DNA from: Andrena cerasifolii
Taxonomy: Eukaryota > Arthropoda > Insecta > Hymenoptera > Andrenidae
Length of the DNA stretch: 64,000 nucleotides
Assembly (NCBI RefSeq): GCF_050908995.1
Contig: NW_027484950.1
Span: 32,406-96,405, forward strand
Direction of reading: 5' to 3'
In this document: one piece after another, positions 12,419-21,723 of the stretch
How the letters are laid out: each line of letters opens with the position of its first letter
Numbering within the stretch: the first letter of the stretch is position 1
Notes under the pieces: generated by a model
Seen by the model: the letters and a program-made list of their open reading frames with translations, nothing else
What the model was told of the DNA's origin: nothing
The model's database searches: none
Made by a program: the position numbers and the translations under genes

Positions 12419-15400
12419 CCCAATCCCGTATCCACCCTTGGCACAATAAGAGTGACCATCTTGGGCAACGACGTCACGTTCCATGTAGTCAACGACGACT
12501 TCCCAATTAAAACCCAAGGAATATTAGGGTCAGAATTTTTAATGGAACGCGACGTAACAATAAACTACTTGGAGAAGCGTTTAGAGTCCCACGGAACTTC
12601 AATTCCGTTCGTAGACAGGAACCCGGTCGTATTAACCGCGAGGTCAAAGACCACCTTCTTCGTACATGTAGGTAACCCGAATATAGAAGAAGGGTATTTG
12701 CCCCGGTTAGACCTAGGTACAGGAGTCCATGCCGGTAACGCGCTTGTCCGTAACCAAGACGGCACGGCATACCTGCAAATAATAAATTCAAATGGGGTAG
12801 ACACAGCAGTCACAATACCCACCGTTGAACTAGAGGAATTCGACAGGATAATTCCGGAACCCAGACAGAACCGACCAAAAGAGACCACAATGCCGACAGG
12901 CATCATTCCCATCCCCGACCTAATAAAAAACAAGTCCCTCTTTGACCCGGATCCGTCGATCCACTATTTCGAGGCACCCGCGAAGGTGCACTCATTTTTA
13001 ACCCCTGCGCATTACGCCAAATTTACCCTTCCCCTAACCTCCCTTAAGTCTCTTGCGGCTACGTCTGGATAAAAAACACTGGAAATTTCCGAGGAAACCC
13101 CTTCGAGGGTAGAACGAAAACTTCAATCAATCTCAACGGAACATATGAATCAGGAGGAAAAACACCATGTCCAAGAAATTATAAGGAAAACCCATGGCCT
13201 TTTCCATCTACCAGACGAGAAGTTAGGTCATACGAATGTCATCCAGCACAGGATACAGACGACGGACCCAGTACCTGTCAACACGAAACAATGTCGCTTC
13301 CCTCCAGTGCATAAGAAGGAAATCGACCAACAAGTAGGCAAGCTACTGGAAAATAAAATTGTGAAACCATCATTGTCTCCCTATAACTCACCCGTCTGGA
13401 TTGTGTCCAAGAAGCCAGGACCTGATGGGGAACCCCAGTGGCGAATGGTAATAGATTTTAGGGAACTCAACAAAAAGACCGTTCCCGATGCATACCCACT
13501 TCCAAATATCAATGAGATATTGGATCAATTAGGAGGAGCCAAGTACTTCTCCGTGTGTGACCTCGCTTCGGGTTTCCACCAAATACCTATGAAGCCGGAA
13601 GACGCACCAAAAACAGCATTCTCTACACCTCATGGACACTACGAGTTTGTAAGAATGCCATTTGGGCTTTGTAATGCACCGGCGACTTTCCAACGTTTGA
13701 TGGACCACACACTTACGGGGCTCCAGGGCACAGAAATGTTCGTTTATTTGGCCGATATCGTCCTCTACGCAAGTTCCCTCACGGAACACTTAATTAAATT
13801 TAAAAAACTCGCCCATCGCCTACGAGAAGCAAACCTTTAACTCCAACCTTCCAAATGTAAGTTCCTGCACAGAGAAGTCGCATATTTGGGACACATAATC
13901 ACCGAGGAGGGTGTGAAACCGGACCAACCAAAAATTCAAGCCGTCCGGAACTACCCTGCACCTCGCACACCAAAGGGAATCAAAGAATTCCTTGGACTGA
14001 CCGGATATTACAGAAGGTTTATCCCAGAATTTTCCAAAACGGCTCGCCCATTAACCTCGTTACTGAAGAAGGACACAGCATTCGACTGGGGACCGTCCCA
14101 GCAAAGCGCCTTCGATCACCTAAGATCAGCATTGCAGAACGAACCTATCCTACAATATCCAAATTTCGAACTAGAATTTCACGTTACTACAGACGCCTCC
14201 GAATATGCTATAGGAGGAATATTGAGTCAAGCCGTCGCAGATAAAGAGCTACCGATTGCTTACGCTTCCCGACTCCTGAAGAAGGCCGAAATAAATTACT
14301 CGACTATAGAAAAGGAACTCTTAACTATAGTATACTGCGTCAGATACTTCCGACCTTACCTTTATGGAAGGAAATTTATTTTATATACCGACCATCAACC
14401 CTTGATTTGGTTACATAAGGTGAAGGACCCGACGTCAGATGGCGCCTAAAACTAGGGGAATATAAATATGAAATACGCTATCAGTCAGGAAAAAGCAACA
14501 AACTTGCTGACGCCTTATCCCGTAATCCTCCTACAGTAGCGGCTTGTCCTATAAGACCGCGAGAGGAAGCAGACGACGACTGGGAGGACCTATCAGGTAC
14601 ACCAAGTAGCCCCAAGAGGCCTCGGACCGTCAACGCACCAACCTCCGCAGCAACACCTACGGTCAGCACCCATTGGGGAGCGATACCCCGAAGGACACAG
14701 CCGTACCGAAAGGTGCGCCAAAAGGAAACACCCACGGCGAAACCACCAGATTCCTCTCCGAATACCCTAGAAGAAACGATGAGTAGTGTAGAGGAGGAGA
14801 ATCAAGAAGAAGAAAGTGAGCGGTTGAGTACTCCCCATTCAATCATGTCGCTTCCGCGACCATTCACACCACAGGAACATGATGATCCAGACTCCGAGGC
14901 AGTATCAATGGGGTCAAACGAATCGAGTTCAGACTCGGATTCCTCAATAATCGAGCTGGACGATCCTCACGAAGCAGCATACGAGGCAGACCCCGATCGA
15001 GACATCAGGGTGACGCCGTCAATCAGCCGCGACCCGCTATCCCTACGAAAAGATACACTCGTCTCCTTTCTAAGCGCGGATGGAAAGCCGTGCGACGACG
15101 GAGCTAAACATTTGGAAGCAATGGGAACTCTAACGGCACCAAGCGACCTCACACTGGGCAAAGCCCACGTGAAATACAATAAGGGACAAATCCTTATCGG
15201 TCTGGTTATTAAGGAAACTAAAGATACGCCCTTAACCGCGACGACATGGGACGGCGCCCTTGCCTCTCTCAAAAACGTAGTACGTGAACTGATAATACAT
15301 TCTTTTAGCATAGCTAAAACGACAAATATCGACAAGCTAAACTGGCAAGATATTATTATGGGTGTCCTCGAGACCGTCAATGACGAGGACACTAGCGTTA

Positions 15401-16488
15401 CCATTTGTTTACAACTAGTTCAAATCCCCGTGGAATCGGAACGACAAAACATAATTACGGAAAATCACGCACCCGCGATTGCCGGACATAAGGGAGTAAC
15501 TAAAATATATAACCGCATCCGCTCCCACTACTTTTGGAAAGGTATGAAGAAAGCCGTAGAAAGCTACGTTCGGAACTGCGCGGACTGCCAACGGAAGAAA
15601 CTCGCCCGTGTTAAAACCAGACAACCGATGATTCTTACTGATACGCCTGGACGCGCTTTCGATAAGGTTGCGCTGGATATAGTAGGGCCTCTGCCTACCA
15701 CAAGAGCAGGCAACACCTACATACTAACCATCCAGGATTTACTGACCAAATACTTTGTATGTGAGCCCCTCAAACAATCCACGCCAATAAGAATTGCAGA
15801 TACATTCATCAAGAAATTCATCTGTCAATTCGGAGCTCCAAGAGCCATCCTCTCTGACCAAGGAACAAATTTCACTAGTAACTTCATGAAAGCGGTAGCA
15901 CGGAAATTTAAAATCCAACAATTTCGAACCACAGCCTTTCACCCGCAGAATAACGGCTCTTTAGAGCGATCGCACCACGTTTTGACCGAATATCTAAAAA
16001 TGTTTATCGGTAACTACAGCGACTGGGATGAATGGACCGACTTGGCTGCATTCTCTTATAATACCAGCGTTCATGAGGGCACTGGTCACACTCCACACGA
16101 GTTAGTATTCGGGAAAGTAGCCCGGGTACCCAGCTGAAGTCCGGTACCCGAAGATTTTGACAACGAAACGTATAACCACTACTTCTCGAAATTAAGTACG
16201 AGGGTGCAAGAATTAGAAACCGCCGCAGCGGAAAAGCTCAATAAATCTAAAATTCGGTACAAAAGATATTATGACAACCATATAAACGAAGAGACCTTCA
16301 AACCGGGCGACACAGTTTTCTTCCTTATAGAACCGCGAAAAGGAAAATTTGGCGACCAGTACTCTGGTCCGCACACAATACTGGGGGTAATCCCTTCACA
16401 AAATTTAAAAATATCCTGGAAGGGCAAGACTAGGATAATACATGCGAATAATGCGCGCCTTGGTCGAATGCGCGAGAGTCCCGGTTGA
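12419..16488 (+). pseudogene. pol: Gypsy pol (copy B), multiply broken, RT active site lost
   Basis: Protease C-terminus through integrase. In-frame nonsense at 13070 (TAA where D has TCA), 13838 (TAA for AAA) and 16135 (TGA for CGA). A 10-base deletion at 14436/14437 shifts the frame in RNase H, and the new frame agrees exactly with the downstream reading. The RT box reads YLAD in place of YLDD (gcc at about 13750), which removes a catalytic Asp; C has the same change. The macrodomain-like module is at about 15045-15425. Integrase keeps its HHCC, both Asp and the Glu of NNGSLERS. The integrase stretch about 16000-16117 is identical to copy A rather than to C. Confidence 0.93.
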
Positions 16489-16564
16489 GCGTAATAACAC
16501 AAACCCTATATACATGTGATTAATCAATTTAAACCCATGTCTAAAATTAGCAAAAATATCAGCC

Positions 16565-17098
16565 ATGCCCGCCTCTAGAGGAGATGGGCCTTCCTCCAGA
16601 AGGCCGCATATAGGTGGAGGAAAGGGCCATAAATTGGCCCAACTCCGATGGCGGCGCCGGCAGGCGTTAAAGGAAGGAAGGAGCATATCGCCCCTCCTTC
16701 CCAAAATAACATCCTCCGTCATCGTCAGGGAGGCGACGCAGGCCACAGAAATCATCACGGTCGATGACTCTCCCCCGCCAACGCCGACGGATTGGGAGAG
16801 GATGCAGGAGGCCGCAACACCCCCGCCCCCGTATAATCCCCCAGCGTACGCGGCGAAGGAACGGGGACTCGCCCCACCCCCTCCGTACCAGATCCCACCA
16901 CCATCCTTAGATCCTGACTTTCCCGTTCCTTCCGTCATTCCACCTTGGCCAGGAGTGGTGGAAATCCTGGACACGAGGTCAGCCACCAGGGTCCCAGACC
17001 ACGTGGGGCTGACACCCGAGTTTTTGCGATGGTTCGATGACCAATATCAGAGCGGTCAGGACCTCACCTTCCTCCTGGATGAGTGCATCCCCTACTAA
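16565..17098 (+). CDS. ORF3, uncharacterised protein downstream of pol (copy B, intact)
   Basis: 177 residues from ATG 16565, 76 bases after the pol stop, in the same direction. I do not recognise a family. Visible parts: a basic N-terminus (Arg-rich about residues 11-37, possibly nuclear); TEIITVDDSPPP at 62-72, which fits a SUMO-interaction motif (two aliphatics, any residue, aliphatic, then Asp-Asp-Ser); a Pro-rich middle with three PPxY motifs (PPPY 87-90, PPAY 92-95, PPPY 105-108), the type bound by WW domains; and a conserved acidic tail with VVEILDTRSATR and PEFLRWFDD. No signal peptide, membrane segment or glycoprotein feature, so it is not an env gene of the usual kind. It is the longest intact copy in the window, although its own pol is dead. 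Function unknown. Confidence 0.75.
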   Translation: MPASRGDGPSSRRPHIGGGKGHKLAQLRWRRRQALKEGRSISPLLPKITSSVIVREATQATEIITVDDSPPPTPTDWERMQEAATPPPPYNPPAYAAKERGLAPPPPYQIPPPSLDPDFPVPSVIPPWPGVVEILDTRSATRVPDHVGLTPEFLRWFDDQYQSGQDLTFLLDECIPY

Positions 17099-17315
17099 GT
17101 CCCCTCCCCACCTACCCTGTAAATAGTTCTTCCTTGTAAATAAATTCCTTGTAAATAGTTCCCTTTAATTATAGTTTCATTATTAAAATCAAATTTTCTT
17201 ATTTTCATTTCTTTTTCGGGGCACCATCACTATATATTTGTTTTTTTCGCGTGATGGCGAACAGCTAAGTCCATCCCGCTCCTTAATGTTAAGAAATGCA
17301 GGCATTTCTTCATAT
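17099..17315 (+). other. Non-coding 3' region of copy B
   Basis: Between the ORF3 stop and the polypurine tract. Contains three copies of ccttgtaaataattcc-like sequence near 17130-17165 and a T-rich stretch. The same spacer follows ORF3 in C and D. No ORF is supported. Confidence 0.6.
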
Positions 17316-17326
17316 AAGGGGGGAGG
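17316..17326 (+). promoter_or_regulatory. Polypurine tract, plus-strand primer site (copy B)
   Basis: AAGGGGGGAGG directly before the LTR start. The same tract sits next to the LTRs of C (33557-33567), D (38131-38141, other strand) and E (60160-60170, other strand). Confidence 0.85.
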
Positions 17327-17794
17327 TGTGAAGTCCCACTATTTTTCGCGCAGTCGTAATTAGAGTCTTCCCCACAAATTACTCCAAATCTTCGCCAAAA
17401 CCCCTCGAATTCAAATCTTACCCCCTTTTCCCAACCACCGACCACCTTGACGATGTACCTTAGCGGTCCCCATCTCAAGATGATCTACTACGAAATCCCC
17501 TTCCCTCTACGCCCTACGAGGCACGATCTCCTCCCTCACCTTCAAAGTCTAAACAAGTCCCTCGCCCCAAAAACCCTCTTACATCGAGACTACGTCTCAC
17601 GACCTCCCTACTACCCACCGAGTCAAAGCCACTCTTACCTCGTTCCAACCAAAACACCCAAACCACATTTAACTAGTTTGAGTTCCCCTTCTAGAGCGCC
17701 CCTCATAAAAACCCCGGAAATAATGTTGCGAAGTCCTTTTCGAATGCCCTTTATAGAAACCCCGGAAGTCTTATTGCGACGCATATTTCGTGCA

Positions 17795-17801
17795 TGAGTC
17801 A
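17795..17801 (+). promoter_or_regulatory. AP-1-like site upstream of LTR TATA box
   Basis: TGAGTCA, about 39 bp before the TATA box. It is conserved in C (34032-34038), both D LTRs and the D internal fragment. Identification as AP-1 is by consensus only. Confidence 0.4.
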
Positions 17802-17839
17802 CGGTGCATACCGCGCACACCCCTCATACCTAAACACTG

Positions 17840-17847
17840 TATAAATA
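17840..17847 (+). promoter_or_regulatory. TATA box of family I LTR (copy B)
   Basis: TATAAATA, conserved in C (34077-34084) and, on the other strand, in D (37610-37617 and 47420-47427). Transcription would start about 25-30 bp on, at or just before the 15-bp repeats. Confidence 0.7.
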
Positions 17848-17870
17848 CAAGGGCCCCAGAGGCCGTAGCC

Positions 17871-17945
17871 CTCTTCTACGGAAATCTCTTCTACGGAAAG
17901 CTCTTCAACAGAAACCTCTTTTACAGAAATCTCTTCTACGGAAAC
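17871..17945 (+). repeat. 15-bp tandem repeat in LTR (copy B)
   Basis: About five diverged copies of a CTCTTCTACGGAAA unit. D carries the reverse complement (GAAGAAGAGTCCGTA) in longer form. It is a minisatellite at the expected transcript 5' end. Confidence 0.8.
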
Positions 17946-18265
17946 ATTCCTAAGAATGTAACAATTTGCTAAAACGTGCATTAAAATCAGTGCAACCCCG
18001 CTCGACGAGAGATTCACCTTCGACAACCACTGTAAGCGACTACAATTACTTATTTTATTATCGCATATCACCACCATTTATATTGTTACCAGCTCTCCCC
18101 TTTCATATTTTTCCTTATTGCTTTTCATATTCTTGTCTATTGCTAATACTCGCATATTTCATGTTCATCTATATATTGCTATTGATTACCATTTATATAA
18201 ATGTTTTGTGCTAATGCTTAACGTGCCACGCATTATTATAATATTACCACATATGCTTCAATCTG

Positions 18266-18271
18266 AATAAA
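18266..18271 (+). terminator. Polyadenylation signal of family I LTR (copy B)
   Basis: AATAAA about 420 bp after the TATA box; conserved in C at 34503-34508. It would define a long R region. Confidence 0.55.
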
Positions 18272-18583
18272 CGTTCTTATTCTAAATATCGCTTCGAATT
18301 ATTGTAGTGATCCTTCAGTTACGGAATTACCGAATCATAACAAGCTACTGCAACAACTGATCTCGGTTCGCGAACTCCGGGATTTCTTACAGTGTTTACA
18401 AGGCTTACTTTCGTATAGGCCTTGTACGACCATACCGTTACCCCTATTATAAAGAAATATAACGCGAGGTTTCTTATATTAATGCAACGGTAAATCCAAT
18501 TATCAGGACTTTAAATACCCATGCTTGTGTCTAACGGGTGTCACTCTGGTGCTTGATTACTGCTTTACCTTCCCTGGTTGCTT

Positions 18584-18869
18584 GTGCCGCGAAGCTGGTT
18601 TTCGTGCCAAGACTCCCAGTTTGCTAGTGCCGCGAAACTGGTTTTAGTGCCTAACTCCCATCGTTCCTAGTGCCGCGAAACTGGTTTTCGTGCCTAACTC
18701 CCATCGTTCCTAGTGCCGCGAAACTTGTTTTCGTGCCTAACTCCTGCCTCACTTTGTGCCGCGAAACTGGTTTTTGTGCCAAAGTCCTATCCTCCTTAGT
18801 ATCGCGAAGCTGGTTTTCGTGCCTAAACACCCTCAACTAGCCTTGTGTCGCGAAACTGGTTTTCGTGCC
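18584..18869 (+). repeat. U5 hairpin array of family I LTR (copy B)
   Basis: Seven units about 35-50 bp apart of GTGCCGCGAAACTGGTTTTC plus GTGCC. CGCGAAA pairs with TTTCGTG around a CTGGT loop (one G-T pair). Most variants fall in the loop or keep pairing (GCGAAG with TTTTCGT). Confidence 0.8.
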
Positions 18870-18934
18870 AAGGCTTCCTCCCGATCTACCCCAACTATGT
18901 CATTCCCCTAAAGACCTTCACCCGGGACGTGACA

Positions 18935-21308
18935 GTTTTTTATTTTTTTTACTTTGCTTCTTCTTCATTTTTTAAAAATTTTTAAAATTTTTTTTAAAAT
19001 TGTTGTTTATTTAATTTTTTCTTTAATTCATTTATTATTATTATTTTATTTATTTATTTATCTTTAAATATTTTTTTATTATTTATTTTTTTAAAATATA
19101 TTATTTATTTTTTATTTTTTACTTTAATTTTTATTTTAATTTTTTTTAAATTTTTTAAAATTTTTTTTTAAATTTCTTAAAAAAAATTTCTTAAATTTAA
19201 GAAAAATTTATTTATTTTTTTAATTTTTAATTTTTTTTATTTTATTCTTTATAAACATTTTTATTTTTTTTAATTTTTTTAAATTTTAAAATTTTTTTTT
19301 GTATGTAGTTTGTTTTAAAAAAAATTCTTAATTTTTTAAATTTTTTTTCAATTTTTAATTTTTTTTAAATTATTTAAAATTTTTTTAATTATTTTTTAAA
19401 ATTTTTAAAAAATTTAATTTTTTTTTAAATTTTTAAAAAAAAATTTTTTAATTTTTTAAAAATTTTTTTTATTTTTTTTTTAAATTTCTTAAAATTTTTT
19501 TTAAAATTTCTTAAAATTTTTTTTAAAATTTCTTTTTAAATTTTTGTTTATTTAACTTGCTTTATTCATTTCTTATTATTATTTTATTTATTTATTTATT
19601 TTAAAAATTTTTATTTTAAAAAAAAAATTTTAAATTATTTTTAATTTTTTGTTAAATTTCTTAACAAATATTTTTTAATTTTAAAATTTTTTTATATTTT
19701 TTTTAAATTTTTTTTCTAAATTTTTTTAAATTTCTTTTTCATATTTTAAAATTTTTTTTAATTCTTAAAAAAAATTATATAATTTTTTCATTAATTCATT
19801 TATTATTACAATTTTATTTATTTATTTATTTTAAATTTTTTTATTTTTCCATTTTTTTTATTTTTCAAATTTTTATAATTTTTTTTAATTTAAAAAAATT
19901 TAAATTATTTTTATTTTTTTTAAATATCTTAAAATTTTTTTTTAATTCTTTTAAATTTTTTTAAAATTTTGATTTCAATTCTTATTTATTTTTTTCTTAA
20001 ATTTATTAAATTTTTTTAAAAAATTTTGTGTTTATTTAATTTTTCTTTAATTCATTTATTATTATTATTTTATTTCTTTATTTATATTTAAATTTTCTAT
20101 TATTTTTAAATTTTTTAAAATTTTTCAATTTTTTTATAATTTTTTTAAAAAAAAATTACCTAATTTTTTCTTTAATTCATTTATTATTATTATTTTATTT
20201 ATTTAATTATTTTTAATTTTTAATTTTTTTTAAATTTTTAAATTTTTTTAAAATTATTATTATTATTTAAAAAAAATTTCTAAATTTTTTAATAATTTTT
20301 TTTATTTATTTATTTTTTTAAACATTTTTATTTTTTTAATCTTTAAAAAAAAATTTAATTTTTTTTTAAATTTTTCAATTTTTTTTTATTTAAAAAAAAT
20401 ATTTATTTAATTTTTTCTTTAATTCATTTATTATTATTATTTTATTTATTTATTTATTTTTAATTTTTTTTATTCTTCTATTTTCTTGTTATATTTTAAT
20501 TTTTTTTAAACTTTTTTTAAATTTTTAAAAAGAAATTTTCACTTTTTTTTAATTTTTGTTTAAATTTCTTAAAATTTTTTTAAATTTAAAAAAAAATTTA
20601 AAAATAAGTAAAAAATTAAAAAAAATTTTTTTTAAAAATTTAACAATAAAATTTTTTATTTAGTTTGTTAAAATGTTTTATTTATTTTTTATTTTTTTAC
20701 TTTAATTTTTAAAAAAAAAATTTTTAATTTTTTCTTTAATTTTTTTTAAATTTTTGTTTATTTAATTTTTTCTTTAAATCATTTATTATTATTATAATTT
20801 ATTTATTTATTTATCTTGATTTATTTATGATTTTTTTTTTTTTATTTATTTATTTACTTTTAAACATTTTTATTTTTTTTAATTTTTAATATTTTTTTTT
20901 TAATTTTTTAAAATTTTTATTTTTTTTTATTCTTTTAAATTTTTTTAAAATTTGTTTTTAATTCTTTTTTATTTTTTTTAAAGAAAATTTTTTTTTAAAA
21001 ATAAATAAAAAATTTAAGAAAAATTTTTGAAAAATAAATAAAATTTTTTTTAATTTTTTTAAAAAAATTTAACAGAAAAATAATAAAAAAAATTTAAAAA
21101 AAATTTAAAATTTTTTTTAAATAATTTAAAAAAATTTTAAAAAATTAAAAATATTAATTTTTTTTAAATTCTAAAATAATCAAAGAAAAATGAAAAAATT
21201 AAAAACAAATTAAATTTTTTTTTCCAAAATTTAAAAAAAAATTACAAATAAAATTAATAAAAAATATTAAATTTTTTTTTAATAAATAAAAGGATTAATA
21301 ATAATAAC
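18935..21308. repeat. Satellite block, T-rich turning A-rich near 20990
   Basis: T-rich on this strand. The phrase attttttctttaattcattt, followed by TTA and ATTT repeats, recurs at about 19010, 20040, 20165, 20410 and 20760. The first ~130 bases match those after copy C (35172 on). The block turns A-rich before the copia insertion. No gene. Confidence 0.88.
21304..21308. repeat. Target-site duplication of copia H (left)
   Basis: ATAAC, identical to the five bases after the right LTR at 26121-26125. Five bases is normal for copia elements. Confidence 0.85.
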
Positions 21309-21558
21309 TGTGGGGACCGGAATAGTAATCGCACAACACTTTAACATTAAGAATTAGGATATAATATACTTTTAAGATACAAAGTACTGAACTCCCCAGC
21401 ACGTGTTGCCACTTCTATATCCTGAACATAGACTACGTATAACACTCCATGCATACTCTCTCCAACTACTCTTACTTCCCACTTTCACCCATAGGTGTCT
21501 CGCGCATACGTGACTCTGCAGGCCCATTCACAATAAAACAATCATGCATACATTCACA
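21309..21558 (-). repeat. 3' LTR of copia H
   Basis: On this strand TGTGGGGACCGGAATAG to ...CATTCACA; in element sense TGTGAATG...CCCCACA. Near-identical to 25871-26120. Inside it, CATACCCCCCTT (21559-21570) is the reverse of a polypurine tract. Confidence 0.92.
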
Positions 21559-21723
21559 CATACCCCCCTTGTTTTATTGTTTTTTATTCCCCAAAATCTT
21601 TTGAACATTTTTTAACAGCTTTGCGCCACTCAGAGGTTTTGTCATACAATCCGCTGTCATGTCAACACTTGGTACATGTGATACCTTTATGTTTTCATTC
21701 ATCACGGCTTCTCTAATTTAATG

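Larger units (their letters stand above)
12419..18934 (+). mobile_element. Gypsy copy B (family I), 5'-truncated
   Basis: Starts abruptly inside the protease coding region after satellite, with no 5' LTR, primer site or gag, and runs to a full 3' LTR. Copy C starts at the same place and shares B's damage, and the satellite on both sides is similar, so B and C are copies made by DNA duplication rather than by two transposition events. Confidence 0.92.
17327..18934 (+). repeat. 3' LTR of copy B (family I)
   Basis: 1608 bp, from TGTGAAGTCCC to GGGACGTGACA. The ends form an imperfect inverted repeat around TGTSACGTCCC; B has one change from the family's TGTGACGTCCC. Inside, in order: AP-1-like site, TATA box, 15-bp repeats, AATAAA, and a seven-unit hairpin array. 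Confidence 0.92.

Noticed and set aside
16565..17098. ORF3 as a retroviral envelope gene
   Set aside because: No signal peptide, no membrane segment, no Cys-rich or glycosylation pattern, and only 177 residues.
17447..17797. 116-codon Pro/Leu-rich ORF repeated in all family I LTRs (17447, 33684, and reverse strand at 37660 and 47470)
   Set aside because: Conserved because the LTR is. It lies in U3 upstream of the TATA box and no domain is recognisable, so I do not call it a gene.
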